Assembly (NCBI RefSeq): GCF_021049245.1
Contig: NZ_CP088020.1
Coordinates: forward strand, 1,432,001 to 1,496,000
Direction of reading: 5' to 3'
DNA: 64,000 bases
DNA from: Radiobacillus kanasensis
GTDB lineage: Bacteria; Bacillota; Bacilli; Bacillales; Amphibacillaceae
Part shown: piece by piece, positions 17,263 through 26,293 of the stretch
Numbering within the stretch: position 1 is the stretch's first letter
Layout: each line of letters opens with the position of its first letter
Notes under the pieces: generated by a model
Seen by the model: the letters and a program-made list of their open reading frames with translations, nothing else
Database searches by the model: none
What the model was told of the DNA's origin: nothing
Program-made: the position numbers and the translations under genes

Positions 17263-18780
17263 ATGGATATGAGCAGTTTTATGGCCGGATTAATGACCTC
17301 TTTAGAACCGATTAACATTCTTTGGGTTATTGTAGGTGGTTTTCTAGGAACAGTAGTCGGAATGTTACCAGGGCTAGGTCCAGCAACAGCGGTTGCCGTA
17401 CTGATACCAGTTACATTTGGAATGGACTCAACCAGTGCCATTATTCTAATGGCCGCTATCTACTATGGGGCGATGTACGGTGGTTCAAGAAGTTCGATAT
17501 TACTGAACACACCAGGAGATGGATCAGCCATTGCCGCCACTTTTGATGGGTACCCGATGGCGCGTAAAGGTCAAGCTGGGGAAGCTATGGCTATATCTGC
17601 AGTTGCTTCTTTTATTGGAGGAATTATAGCCGTCATAGGGTTTATCTTTTTAGCTGAACCCCTAGCAAATTTCGCATTAAAGTTTGGTCCTGCAGAGTAC
17701 TTTCTTTTGATGTTACTAACTCTATCTGCCATTGTTTCGTTATCTATTGGAAGAATGATCAAAGGGTTTATCGCCATGTTCCTCGGATTACTCTTAAGTA
17801 CGGTTGGGATTGATACTCAAACAGGCGTCTACCGGTTCACCATGAATATTCCTCACTTAAGTGAAGGTATTGATTTTCTTATCGTGATCATAGGGATTTA
17901 TGCGATTGGAGAGGTTTTATACAACTTCCTGACAATCGATCAGCAGAAAAAAGAAAAGAAAAAAGTGGGCAAGATTTGGTTTAACAAAGAACAGTGGAAA
18001 CGATCGAGGTGGCCTATTTTACGAAGCGGTCCCCTTGGCTTTATCATTGGCGTTTTACCAGGAGCGGGTGGTTCCATCGCTTCGATGATTAGTTACACAA
18101 CTGAAAAACAAATATCAAAAAAGCCTGAAGAGTTTGGAGAAGGGGCAGTTGAAGGGTTAGCAGCACCGGAATCCGCCAATAATGCCGCTTCTGTGGGGGC
18201 AATGATTCCATTGCTTACTATGGGTATTCCAGGATCCGGTACGACAGCGGTCATGCTCGGTGCGCTCATTATGTTGGGGATTCGACCAGGCCCCTTATTG
18301 TTTGAAAATCAACCAGAGACGGTTTGGTCCCTGATTAACAGTATGTTTATTGGGAATATCGCGCTCGTTATTATTAACATCTTATTAGTAGGACTGCTGG
18401 TGAAAATATTGGATACTCCAGCTAAAGTTCTGTATCCGTTGATTGTGTTATTAGCATTCATTGGTACCTTTACTCTTAGCTATAACACATTTGATTTCTA
18501 TCTATTACTACTGTTTGGGGTGTTTGGTCTTTTATTAAAAGTACTAGATTTCCCAATAGCTCCACTCGTACTGGCTCTTATCGTTGGGGCAGATATGGAA
18601 CAGAATTTTCGGAAAGCAGTCTTGTCGTCAGATGGGAGCCTTGGTATTTTCTTTTCATCACCGATTTGTATTGGCCTAATTATTTTAACAATCTTATCGT
18701 TAACGTATCCATTAATCGTCAAGTGGGTGAAGAGTCGAAAAACTAGTGGAAAAGATCAATCAACAGAAGAAGTTTCTTAA
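17263..18780 (+). CDS. tctA: Tripartite tricarboxylate transporter large permease
   Basis: The ion-coupled permease of the TTT system, 505 residues with about twelve membrane segments. The family signatures are present: VVGMLPGLGPATAVAVLIP near residue 30, YYGAMYGGSRSSILLNTPGD near 66, the second inverted copy GVLPGAGGSIASMISY near 262, and MGIPGSGTTAVMLGAL near 320. The two GLPG-like repeats reflect the internal duplication known for TctA. It sits 15 bp after tctB. Confidence 0.95.
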   Translation: MDMSSFMAGLMTSLEPINILWVIVGGFLGTVVGMLPGLGPATAVAVLIPVTFGMDSTSAIILMAAIYYGAMYGGSRSSILLNTPGDGSAIAATFDGYPMARKGQAGEAMAISAVASFIGGIIAVIGFIFLAEPLANFALKFGPAEYFLLMLLTLSAIVSLSIGRMIKGFIAMFLGLLLSTVGIDTQTGVYRFTMNIPHLSEGIDFLIVIIGIYAIGEVLYNFLTIDQQKKEKKKVGKIWFNKEQWKRSRWPILRSGPLGFIIGVLPGAGGSIASMISYTTEKQISKKPEEFGEGAVEGLAAPESANNAASVGAMIPLLTMGIPGSGTTAVMLGALIMLGIRPGPLLFENQPETVWSLINSMFIGNIALVIINILLVGLLVKILDTPAKVLYPLIVLLAFIGTFTLSYNTFDFYLLLLFGVFGLLLKVLDFPIAPLVLALIVGADMEQNFRKAVLSSDGSLGIFFSSPICIGLIILTILSLTYPLIVKWVKSRKTSGKDQSTEEVS

Positions 18781-18795
18781 TGGGGAGGGTAATAC

Positions 18796-20304
18796 ATGAA
18801 TAACAAAGAGTATGATCTAGTCATAGTAGGCGCAGGAAATGCGGCATTATCAGCTGCGTTGGCTGCACGAGAGAATGGTGTTCAGGTATTAGTTTTAGAG
18901 AAAGCACCTAAGCACAAACGCGGAGGAAATTCTTATTTCACAGATGGTGCGATTCGTTTTGCTTACAATGACTTGCAGGACATTCGTGCGATTATGCCAG
19001 AGCTCTCTGATGAGGAAGCTGCTACTATTATCATGCCAGAATATAGTCAGGAACATTACTATGAAGATTTGATGCGAGTCACAGCAGATCAAAGTGACTC
19101 AGGATTAGCTAGGCATCTTGTTGGTAAATCCTATGAAACGATTCGTTGGATGAAGGAACAAGGTGTCAAATTTGAACTGAATTATGGGAATCAATCCTTT
19201 GAGAAGGATGGAAAGAGACAATTTTGGGGTGGACTTCCGGTTAAGACAGAAAATCGAGGCATCGGTCTAATGGGGCAATTATTCCGACGAGTTGAAGAAC
19301 TCGGAATTGATATTTGGTATGAATCAACGGCGAAAAAATTAGGTGTAGAAAATGGTGTCATCTCCTCCGTTCTCGTAAGTAAAAGAGGGGAAGAGGTGGA
19401 AGTTTCTACTTCTGGTGTGGTGCTTGCTTGTGGTAGCTTCGAAGCCAACGAGGAAATGCGTATCAAGCACCTTGGTGAAGAGTGGGGAGCAGCTATTGTC
19501 CGAGGTACGGAATATAATACCGGAGACGGAATCGAAATGGCATTGGAAGTCGGAGCACAACCTTATGGACAATGGTCTGGTTGTCATTCAATCGGTACAG
19601 ATTCACAGGCTCCTGTTGTTGGCGATTACGAAAAGCCTGGCGATATTTTTAAAAAGCACTCCTATCCATTAAGCATCATGTTAAACAAAGATGGACAACG
19701 ATTTGTAGATGAGGGAGCTGATTTTCGAAATTACACGTATGCAAAATACGGGCGTGAAATACTAAAGCAACCAGATCATCTTGCTTATCAAATTTATGAC
19801 GCTAAAGTCAGAGGCTTACTTCGTGATGAGTATGACAGGGAAGAAGCAACATCCTCTCAGGCGGATTCTCTGGAAGAGTTGGTGAATCAATTACCAGTAG
19901 ACAAAGAAGCTTTTTTGAAAACGATTGATGAATATAATCAAGCTGTCCAAGAGGGAGAGTTCAATCCAACGATCAAGGATGGAAAGTCGACAAAAGGAAT
20001 GACACCAGCTAAAACGAATTGGGCATTACCTATCGACCAAGGTCCATTCTACGCTTTCCCAGTAACATGTGGAATAACCTTTACATTTGGTGGGATTCAT
20101 GTAAATACAAAAGGGCAAGCGTTAAATGAAAACGACGAACCAATTCCTGGTTTGTTTGCAGCAGGAGAAATGGTCGGTGGGATTTTTTATGAAAATTACC
20201 CAGGTGGTTCTGGTTTAATGTCTGGTTCTGTATTCGGAAAGACAGCCGGGAACTCAGCTGCTAGATACAGTAAAGAAAAAGCTAAGCGGTCCTTGTCTCT
20301 TTAG
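18796..20304 (+). CDS. tcuA: FAD-dependent tricarballylate dehydrogenase
   Basis: A flavoprotein of the fumarate reductase/succinate dehydrogenase group, 502 residues, that in Salmonella oxidises tricarballylate to cis-aconitate. The FAD motif VIVGAGNAALSAALAARENG opens the protein, followed by KAPKHKRGGNSYFTDGAIRF. The C-terminal flavin segment FTFGGIHVNTKGQAL and YPGGSGLMSGSVFGKTAG are intact. The tct importer genes sit directly upstream. No tcuB-like electron-transfer gene is found next to it, so the reoxidation partner is unknown. A related alpha-hydroxy or tricarboxylic acid cannot be excluded as substrate. Confidence 0.88.
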   Translation: MNNKEYDLVIVGAGNAALSAALAARENGVQVLVLEKAPKHKRGGNSYFTDGAIRFAYNDLQDIRAIMPELSDEEAATIIMPEYSQEHYYEDLMRVTADQSDSGLARHLVGKSYETIRWMKEQGVKFELNYGNQSFEKDGKRQFWGGLPVKTENRGIGLMGQLFRRVEELGIDIWYESTAKKLGVENGVISSVLVSKRGEEVEVSTSGVVLACGSFEANEEMRIKHLGEEWGAAIVRGTEYNTGDGIEMALEVGAQPYGQWSGCHSIGTDSQAPVVGDYEKPGDIFKKHSYPLSIMLNKDGQRFVDEGADFRNYTYAKYGREILKQPDHLAYQIYDAKVRGLLRDEYDREEATSSQADSLEELVNQLPVDKEAFLKTIDEYNQAVQEGEFNPTIKDGKSTKGMTPAKTNWALPIDQGPFYAFPVTCGITFTFGGIHVNTKGQALNENDEPIPGLFAAGEMVGGIFYENYPGGSGLMSGSVFGKTAGNSAARYSKEKAKRSLSL

Positions 20305-20328
20305 TTATGACGATAAAATAAAAGTGTT

Positions 20329-20353
20329 GGCCACCTTTTTTGGTGGCTTTTTT
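20329..20353 (+). terminator. Intrinsic terminator after tcuA
   Basis: GGCCACC and GGTGGC pair around a T-rich loop and are followed by TTTTTT. The hairpin ends the tct-tcuA transcript before the SLC13-type carrier gene. Confidence 0.8.
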
Positions 20354-20381
20354 ACGATAGGAAATAAGTTAGGGGATACGT

Positions 20382-21758
20382 ATGAACAAAAAAACTGTTT
20401 TACTAAGTATCTGTATTGGCTTATATGTCCTTTTTTTTAATCCTCTCATGGATTGGGATTTGAAAATAAAGGGGTTAATTGCATTATTATTGGTTCAAAT
20501 TCTTTGGATTGGAAGAGTCTTTCCACTAGCGTTTAGTTCTATACTTCTTATGCTACTACTTTCCTTTCACTTTTTTAGCTATGAAGAAACGTTAAAGTAT
20601 ATCGGTTCTGATATCGTTTGGCTCTTGTTTTCTACTTTTATTATCTCAAAAGCTTTTATTAAGACGGGCTTAGCAAATAGAGTTTCATTAAAAATGCTAA
20701 GTCTATCCAAAGGGTCGGGAAGCTTCCTTATTTTAATTTCCTTCTTCCTTATGTTCATTTTAGCTGTACTGATTCCTTCCAATATCGGAAAAGGAAGTTT
20801 AGTTTCTTCCATTTTAGATAGTGTTATAAAAAGCCTGAAGAAGATCAGTGATGTGCGCAATTTAGCCAAATCGTTATTTATTGGCGTAGCTTATCTAGCC
20901 GCCATTTCTGGAGCCTTTGTCGCAACGGGAGCAAGTTCCACGATCTATACGTATGGTATCTTTCAAGGGGCTACTAATCATCTAACATTTTTAACTTGGA
21001 TTCTTTATTTTGCACCTCCTATTCTTCTCTTTATCCTACTCTTATGGGTTCTATTTTTGGTCATCTTCCCACATCAAAATGTAGACAAGGATATGCTAAA
21101 AACGTTGATTGACGAGAAGGTTATGGAGCTAGGCAACATTCAAATCAATGAGATTAAAATTTTTTGTATTATGACAATCACCTTACTTTTGTGGATGACT
21201 CAGAGTCTTCATGGATTTTCTATTCCACTAATCGGTCTACTGGGGGCAGCTTTTACGGTTTTACCTGTAGTTGGTGTATGGAACTGGGAAGAGGCTAGGA
21301 AGTCTGTGGATTGGGATATGATAATTTTCTTTGCTTCTACGCTAATGATTTCCGGTATGTTAATAAAGACAAATACGGTGGACTGGTTAGCAGATTGGAT
21401 TGTTCATCATATGTCATTCGCGTCACCCATTCTCATCTTAATCCTGTTAATTGTTTGTACGGCTTTCCTACGAATTATTTTCGTCAATATTTTAGGATTT
21501 CTAACTATTATGTTGCCACTAGCCCTCACAATTGGGGAAAATTTGGATGGGATTTCTCCTATTATTGTAGCCATGGCAGTGTTTTTAACAGGGGTTCCAG
21601 GCTTTTTACTTATTACTCAGTCCCCTGTTCACTTAATAAGCTTCTCTTACGGTCACTTTCATGAGAAGGATCTGTTTAAAGTAGGAGTTTTATCATTGGT
21701 GGTTTGGCTTACAATCGTAATTTTAGCATCCACATTATATTGGGGTTGGGTTATGTGA
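20382..21758 (+). CDS. SLC13/DASS-type anion carrier
   Basis: A 458-residue integral membrane protein with about eleven to twelve hydrophobic segments, fitting the divalent anion:sodium symporter family. The duplicated segments ILAVLIPSNIGKGSLVSSIL near residue 130 and FLRIIFVNILGFLTIMLPLA near 365 correspond to the two re-entrant Na+/carboxylate-binding regions, though the usual SNT motifs are altered. Placed after the tct-tcuA operon but behind a terminator, it may move a dicarboxylate related to the same pathway. The substrate is not determined. Confidence 0.75.
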   Translation: MNKKTVLLSICIGLYVLFFNPLMDWDLKIKGLIALLLVQILWIGRVFPLAFSSILLMLLLSFHFFSYEETLKYIGSDIVWLLFSTFIISKAFIKTGLANRVSLKMLSLSKGSGSFLILISFFLMFILAVLIPSNIGKGSLVSSILDSVIKSLKKISDVRNLAKSLFIGVAYLAAISGAFVATGASSTIYTYGIFQGATNHLTFLTWILYFAPPILLFILLLWVLFLVIFPHQNVDKDMLKTLIDEKVMELGNIQINEIKIFCIMTITLLLWMTQSLHGFSIPLIGLLGAAFTVLPVVGVWNWEEARKSVDWDMIIFFASTLMISGMLIKTNTVDWLADWIVHHMSFASPILILILLIVCTAFLRIIFVNILGFLTIMLPLALTIGENLDGISPIIVAMAVFLTGVPGFLLITQSPVHLISFSYGHFHEKDLFKVGVLSLVVWLTIVILASTLYWGWVM

Positions 21759-21766
21759 CGGTTAAA

Positions 21767-21802
21767 GAAAAGGTATTGGGTTATTCCCCAATACCTTTTT
21801 TG
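21767..21802. terminator. Bidirectional terminator between the SLC13-type gene and murQ
   Basis: AAAAGGTATTGGG pairs with CCCCAATACCTTTT and has A/T runs on both sides. It serves the convergent carrier gene and murQ; the murQ stop codon lies inside the loop. Confidence 0.85.
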
Positions 21803-22698
21803 GTGAAGTATCGTTGTATCGCATTTTTCAAATGTCCATTTTCCTCTAAAAGCAAGGCTTTTGCTTCTTCGACACTACTACTGGTCATGCTTCTAAAAAT
21901 AGCAACCTTTAAATCATAATCACTTTCCTGTAAGAGGATACGTGCTTCACTCTCTGGAATATCTGTGACCTCTGCTAATGTTTGCTCAGCACGAATAACT
22001 AATTTTTTATTGATTAATTGCATATCCACCATTTGGTTTTGATAAACTTTACCAAGTCGAATCATAGCACCTGTCGAAAGCATATTGATGACCATTTTTT
22101 GAGCAGTTCCAGCTTTTAGTCGTGTGGAGCCTTTGATAACTTCTGGTCCAACGACCGCTTCAATGGCACACTCGCTTAAAGAGGAGGCATCAGTTTGAGG
22201 ATTACAACTGACCGAAATGGTTCGGGCTCCTAATTTGTTTGCATATTTTAAAGCGGTAAGGACATAAGGGGTCGTTCCGCTTGCGGTAAGTCCAATCAGC
22301 ACATCTTTGTTAGAAAAAGAGTGTTCCTTAAGTTCTTCTACTGACTTATTTTCATCATCTTCGTGCTGTTCTAATGGTTTCCACATTGCTTCATATCCGC
22401 CAGCTATAAAGCCAGTCCAACGTTCATCGGGTATTGAAAAGGTGGGACCTAATTCCGCAGCGTCGAGGATACCAATTCTCCCACTAGTTCCGGCACCAAC
22501 AACAAAAACACGTCCGTCTTTTTTCCATTGTTCAACAATGATGTCAATACCAGCTGCAATCTGAGAAATGATATTATTCATTCCGTGATAGATAGCTTTG
22601 TCCTCTTCCACCATTAAGGAGACAATGTCAGGAGAAGACATTTCATCGATGGAAATACTTTTTTGGTTAACAGTTTCGGTAACACGTCTTTTACTCAT
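21781..22698 (-). CDS. murQ: N-acetylmuramic acid 6-phosphate etherase
   Basis: Cleaves the D-lactyl ether of MurNAc-6-phosphate to give GlcNAc-6-phosphate in cell-wall recycling. The SIS domain is visible as FVVGAGTSGRIGILDAAELG (about residue 65), with the second conserved block LIGLTASGTTPYVLTALKYA and the C-terminal GSTRLKAGTAQKMVINMLST. Its 305 residues are typical. It lies 14 bp downstream of a NagR-like regulator gene and opposite a GlcNAc-type PTS gene, so it is part of an amino-sugar locus. Confidence 0.95.
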   Translation of the reverse strand: MSKRRVTETVNQKSISIDEMSSPDIVSLMVEEDKAIYHGMNNIISQIAAGIDIIVEQWKKDGRVFVVGAGTSGRIGILDAAELGPTFSIPDERWTGFIAGGYEAMWKPLEQHEDDENKSVEELKEHSFSNKDVLIGLTASGTTPYVLTALKYANKLGARTISVSCNPQTDASSLSECAIEAVVGPEVIKGSTRLKAGTAQKMVINMLSTGAMIRLGKVYQNQMVDMQLINKKLVIRAEQTLAEVTDIPESEARILLQESDYDLKVAIFRSMTSSSVEEAKALLLEENGHLKNAIQRYFTKKGIGE

Positions 22699-22712
22699 GT
22701 CATCACTCCTTC

Positions 22713-23444
22713 TTAGAATGATCCTCTATCCAAACGGATCATGAACTTGTAACGATCTGCACGGTAAGTGGATTGAACAACTTCTAACACTCTTCCATCT
22801 TCTAAAAAAGATTTTCTTCTCATTAGTAGAAGGGGGGAATCAGTGGGTACTTGTAAGTGTTTTACTTCTTCTTTTGTAGCGGTGGAGGCTTCAATTTCCT
22901 GCGTCCCACTGCTCATTTTCAGATGGATTCGCCCTTCCACATATTGATACAGGGATTGCTGCACGATATCTTCTGTTAATCCGACAACCAAATTAGCAGA
23001 AAGGTAAGTTCTTTCTAGTGCCATCGGCTTGCCATCTGCAAGGCGAATCCGTTTTATTTCATAAATAGGATCATGTTCGGCTAATTCCAATTCTTTAGCA
23101 AGCTTTAGGGGAGCCGGAATGATGGAAAAACTGATAACCTTGCTACTAGGTGTTAAACCACGGGTATGCATATCTTCGGTAAAGCCTGTCAGCCCATGAA
23201 GTTTTTGCTCAAGTTTCGGTTCTGTTACAAATGTCCCTTTTCCTTTTACACGATAAAGATATCCGCTATGAACAAGATTGGTAATGGCTTGTCGTACCGT
23301 CATTCTACTAATTTCGTATTTTTCGGTTAATTCACGTTCCGACATAACCATATCTCCTGGTTGAAGGATACCGCTTTCAATTTGTGTTTTAATTTGTTCT
23401 TCTAGCTGATAATAAATCGGCACAGGAGAATTTTTGTTAACCAA
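22713..23444 (-). CDS. nagR: GntR-family regulator of the HutC subfamily, NagR/YvoA-like
   Basis: A 243-residue repressor with an N-terminal winged helix (PVPIYYQLEEQIKTQIESG, then SERELTEKYEISRMTVRQAI) and a C-terminal UTRA ligand domain. The GKGTFVTEPKLEQKLHGLTG hinge closely resembles B. subtilis NagR (YvoA), which binds GlcN-6-P or GlcNAc-6-P and releases dre operators. Divergent placement from the PTS gene and two palindromic sites in the shared 344-bp region support local control of both murQ and the PTS gene. Specific ligand is inferred from the family. Confidence 0.85.
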   Translation of the reverse strand: MVNKNSPVPIYYQLEEQIKTQIESGILQPGDMVMSERELTEKYEISRMTVRQAITNLVHSGYLYRVKGKGTFVTEPKLEQKLHGLTGFTEDMHTRGLTPSSKVISFSIIPAPLKLAKELELAEHDPIYEIKRIRLADGKPMALERTYLSANLVVGLTEDIVQQSLYQYVEGRIHLKMSSGTQEIEASTATKEEVKHLQVPTDSPLLLMRRKSFLEDGRVLEVVQSTYRADRYKFMIRLDRGSF

Positions 23445-23514
23445 TCCAATCCTCTCCCTTTTGGACTACACAATAGGTGTCAAGATTTTCTTAAGGATAT
23501 CACTATTTATATAT

Positions 23515-23531
23515 AGTTGTCTAGACATGGC
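23515..23531. promoter_or_regulatory. Putative NagR-type operator 1
   Basis: Contains the perfect 10-bp palindrome TGTCTAGACA (23518-23527), resembling the centre of the dre site known for NagR/YvoA. It lies 74 bp upstream of the regulator start, where it could control the nagR-murQ transcript. Confidence 0.55.
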
Positions 23532-23597
23532 TATACGCACTTTGATAAACAAAAAACTATTAAATGCCTAAAATGATAGGCTTTAAAGAAAGAAACA

Positions 23598-23611
23598 TGA
23601 AAATGCTAACA
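23598..23611. promoter_or_regulatory. cre-like site upstream of the PTS gene
   Basis: TGAAAATGCTAACA matches the cre consensus except that the central CG is TG. It is located between the two putative NagR operators. Catabolite control of amino-sugar uptake by CcpA is known in B. subtilis; here it is only suggested. Confidence 0.45.
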
Positions 23612-23628
23612 AACTAATTTATCTGTAA

Positions 23629-23665
23629 ATTGGTATAGACATCTATAACTTAGTTGTGCTAGAAT
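23629..23665 (+). promoter_or_regulatory. PTS promoter with overlapping NagR-type operator 2
   Basis: An ATTGGTATAGACATCTATAA segment (23629-23648) resembles the dre operator. It overlaps a -35-like TAGACA (23636-23641). An extended -10, TGC-TAGAAT, follows with TAGAAT at 23660-23665. Overlap of operator and -35 would allow direct repression of the PTS gene. Confidence 0.6.
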
Positions 23666-23788
23666 ACGGGTGAGATTGGTATTATTGTGTGAAAGTAGGG
23701 GAATTCTAAATCCATGTTCCTACTTGTAAGCAATATTTTCTCTATCTCATTGCTAGAAAATTTATTTTGTTAGGGAGGTCTTTTAATC

Positions 23789-25231
23789 ATGATGAATTAT
23801 TTGCAAAAACTTGGTCGTTCCTTGATGCTGCCAGTTGCTGTATTACCAGCTGCCGCCATCCTGATGGGGATTGGGTATGCGATTGATCCGACTGGTTGGG
23901 GTGCAGACAGTCCAACAGCCGCATTCTTAATAAAAGCGGGATCATCTATTATTGATAATATCCCAATACTATTTGCGGTCGGTGTTGCATTAGGAATGGC
24001 AAAAGAACGGGACGGTTCTGCTGCGTTAAGTGGTTTAGTTGCATTTCTTGTAACGACTACTTTACTTTCAACTGGAACGGTTGCCATGTTACAAGGTGTT
24101 GAGGTAGATGCAGTGAATCCAGCGTTTGATGAAATCAAAAATGCTTTTGTTGGTATTATTTCAGGTATTATTGCTTCTATTATGTATAATCGATTTAGTC
24201 ATGTGAAACTGCCAGATGCTCTTGCTTTCTTTAGTGGAAAACGTTTAGTGCCAATTATGACAGCGTTTTCTATGATCATCACTTCTGCTGTACTATTCTT
24301 TATCTGGCCATTCGTATACTCCGGTCTCGTATCCTTTGGTACCGCAATTAGTGACCTAGGTGCTGCTGGTGCCGGTTTATATGGTTTCTTCAACCGTTTA
24401 CTTATTCCAACAGGTTTACACCATGCGTTAAACTCTGTATTCTGGTTTGACGTCGCTGGTATTAACGATATCGGTAATTTCTGGTCCGGAGAAGGAGAAA
24501 AAGGTGTAACAGGTATGTATCAAGCTGGATTCTTCCCTATTATGATGTTTGGTCTTCCAGCTGCAGGTTTAGCGATGTATCATACTGCAAAAACGAAAAG
24601 GAAAAAACAAGTTGCTTCCCTAATGTTAGCAGCTGGATTTGCAGCTTTCTTTACAGGAGTTACGGAACCTATTGAATTCGCATTCATGTTCTTGGCACCA
24701 GCTCTTTATGTCGTACATGCTGCGTTAACAGGTCTTTCATTGTTCATCGCTGCATCGTTCGAATGGACAGCAGGTTTCGGCTTTAGTGCTGGATTGGTAG
24801 ACTTTTTATTAAGCTTTAATCTTCCGTTAGCAAACCAACCATACATGCTTTTGGTTCAAGGTTTAGTATTTGGGGTTATCTACTACTTCTTATTCCGTTT
24901 CTTAATTACGAAATTCAACATTAAGACGCCTGGTCGTGAAGACGAGGATGCGGAGGAAGTAGTGAGTGGAGAAAGCACTGGCGGTGATAAATTCGCTGTC
25001 ATGGCTGCTGAAATTTATGAAGGATTAGGTGGAGACGAAAACGTAGTATCTGTAGATAATTGTGTGACTCGCCTTCGTTTAGAAGTAAAGGACATGGACG
25101 CGGTTGATCAGAAAAAGATCAAAGCGACAGGTGTTCCTGGTATCAATGTTGTTAGTGAACACAACATTCAAGTTATTGTTGGTACAAATGTTCAATTTGT
25201 TGCCGATGAGATGCATAAGCTTCGCAAATAA
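23789..25231 (+). CDS. nagP: PTS EIICB component, N-acetylglucosamine type
   Basis: Phosphotransferase permease of the glucose/GlcNAc family, 480 residues in IIC-IIB order. The IIC part begins YLQKLGRSLMLPVAVLPAAA and carries the sugar-site block TGVTEPIEFAFMFLAP near residue 290. The IIB domain has the phosphocysteine motif VDNCVTRLRLEV near residue 427. No IIA domain is attached, so phosphate must come from a IIA encoded elsewhere. The GlcNAc type is judged from close resemblance to NagP/NagE. Divergence from murQ raises the possibility that MurNAc is also carried; B. subtilis MurP has a different domain order. Confidence 0.88.
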   Translation: MMNYLQKLGRSLMLPVAVLPAAAILMGIGYAIDPTGWGADSPTAAFLIKAGSSIIDNIPILFAVGVALGMAKERDGSAALSGLVAFLVTTTLLSTGTVAMLQGVEVDAVNPAFDEIKNAFVGIISGIIASIMYNRFSHVKLPDALAFFSGKRLVPIMTAFSMIITSAVLFFIWPFVYSGLVSFGTAISDLGAAGAGLYGFFNRLLIPTGLHHALNSVFWFDVAGINDIGNFWSGEGEKGVTGMYQAGFFPIMMFGLPAAGLAMYHTAKTKRKKQVASLMLAAGFAAFFTGVTEPIEFAFMFLAPALYVVHAALTGLSLFIAASFEWTAGFGFSAGLVDFLLSFNLPLANQPYMLLVQGLVFGVIYYFLFRFLITKFNIKTPGREDEDAEEVVSGESTGGDKFAVMAAEIYEGLGGDENVVSVDNCVTRLRLEVKDMDAVDQKKIKATGVPGINVVSEHNIQVIVGTNVQFVADEMHKLRK

Positions 25232-25268
25232 AAAAGCATAGTAATGATGTATGATTAGTTATTCATGT

Positions 25269-25303
25269 GAAGTTCCTTAATTATTCCGTAATTAAGGGAC
25301 TTC
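25269..25303 (+). terminator. Hairpin after the PTS gene (probable terminator)
   Basis: GAAGTTCCTTAATTA pairs with TAATTAAGGGACTTC around TTCCG, with one G-U pair. The tail TCTTTC is a weak T run, so partial termination or a processing site between the two genes is also possible. Confidence 0.6.
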
Positions 25304-25349
25304 TCTTTCGTTCAAAAACCTTACATATTCATAGAAGGAGTGGGAGTTA

Positions 25350-26264
25350 TTGAAACGTATTCTGAACTGTGTGGCATCTGATTTTGCAAAAGCAAATGGC
25401 AAAGAGTTATTACAATCCATTCAAGCCAGTGAAGGAAGAACAGTGGTTTCTGAGATTGTAAGTCCAGCAGCGCCGTTATATCCAGAAGTGTCTAATCCCG
25501 AAATGGCAGCAGCTTTTGGAGCGGATTTCATTCTTTTGAACGTCTTTGATGTTTTTCAGCCAGAGGTTGCAGGAGTGAAGGCCGATGCAGACCAGCTTGT
25601 TGAACGTGTCAAAGAGTTAACCGGACGTCCTGTTGGAATTAACTTGGAACCTGTAGATATAGAAGCAGAGGCTGCAGAAGATCTACTCACTCTTTCAGAA
25701 GGGCGAGTGGCTACTACAGCATCCTTAGAAAAGGTGAAAGAATTAGGACTTGATTTTATTTGCTTAACTGGGAATCCGAAGACCGGTGTAAGTAATAATG
25801 AAATCTTAAAAGCGATTAAGAGAGCAAAGGATATTCTAGGAGAAAGCGTCTTTATTATCGCAGGTAAAATGCATGGAGCAGGTGTAAAGGGTGAAGCAGG
25901 AAGCGAGATCATTAACGAAGAGACGATTCAATACTTTATTGAAGCAGGGGCGGAGGTCATCTTAATTCCTTCTCCAGGAACCGTTCCAGGAATTTCGGTA
26001 GAGCAAGCGCAGAAGTGGGTGGATATGATTCATAAATATGAGGCACTTGCAATGCTAACTATTGGGACAAGTCAAGAAGGTGCAGATACGCAGACCATTC
26101 GACAGCTTGCCCTACAAAATAAAATGGTGGGAGCAGATCTTCACCATATTGGCGATGCAGGATACTTTGGTATCGCTATCCCTGAAAACATCATGGACTA
26201 CTCCATTGCGATTCGAGGAAAGAGACATACTTTTGTACGGATGGCTGCTTCCATTAATCGGTGA
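25350..26264 (+). CDS. Conserved TIM-barrel-like protein linked to a PTS (DUF7916-like), function unknown
   Basis: A 304-residue cytoplasmic protein without signal peptide or membrane segment. Alternating strand/helix pattern with motifs GADFILLNVFDVFQPEV, RPVGINLEPVDIEAEAAEDL, GLDFICLTGNPKTGVSN, AGKMHGAGVKGEAGSEI and GAEVILIPSPGTVPGIS suggests a (beta/alpha)8 barrel with a phosphate-binding C-terminal part. Relatives are often annotated, I believe wrongly, as haloacid dehalogenase-like. They commonly sit beside PTS genes. The TTG start follows AAGGAGTGG. Position after the GlcNAc-type PTS suggests a role in amino-sugar phosphate metabolism, but no function should be assigned. Confidence 0.75.
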   Translation: MKRILNCVASDFAKANGKELLQSIQASEGRTVVSEIVSPAAPLYPEVSNPEMAAAFGADFILLNVFDVFQPEVAGVKADADQLVERVKELTGRPVGINLEPVDIEAEAAEDLLTLSEGRVATTASLEKVKELGLDFICLTGNPKTGVSNNEILKAIKRAKDILGESVFIIAGKMHGAGVKGEAGSEIINEETIQYFIEAGAEVILIPSPGTVPGISVEQAQKWVDMIHKYEALAMLTIGTSQEGADTQTIRQLALQNKMVGADLHHIGDAGYFGIAIPENIMDYSIAIRGKRHTFVRMAASINR

Positions 26265-26293
26265 GGGAAAAGGGGACACGAAAGGGTGTCCTC

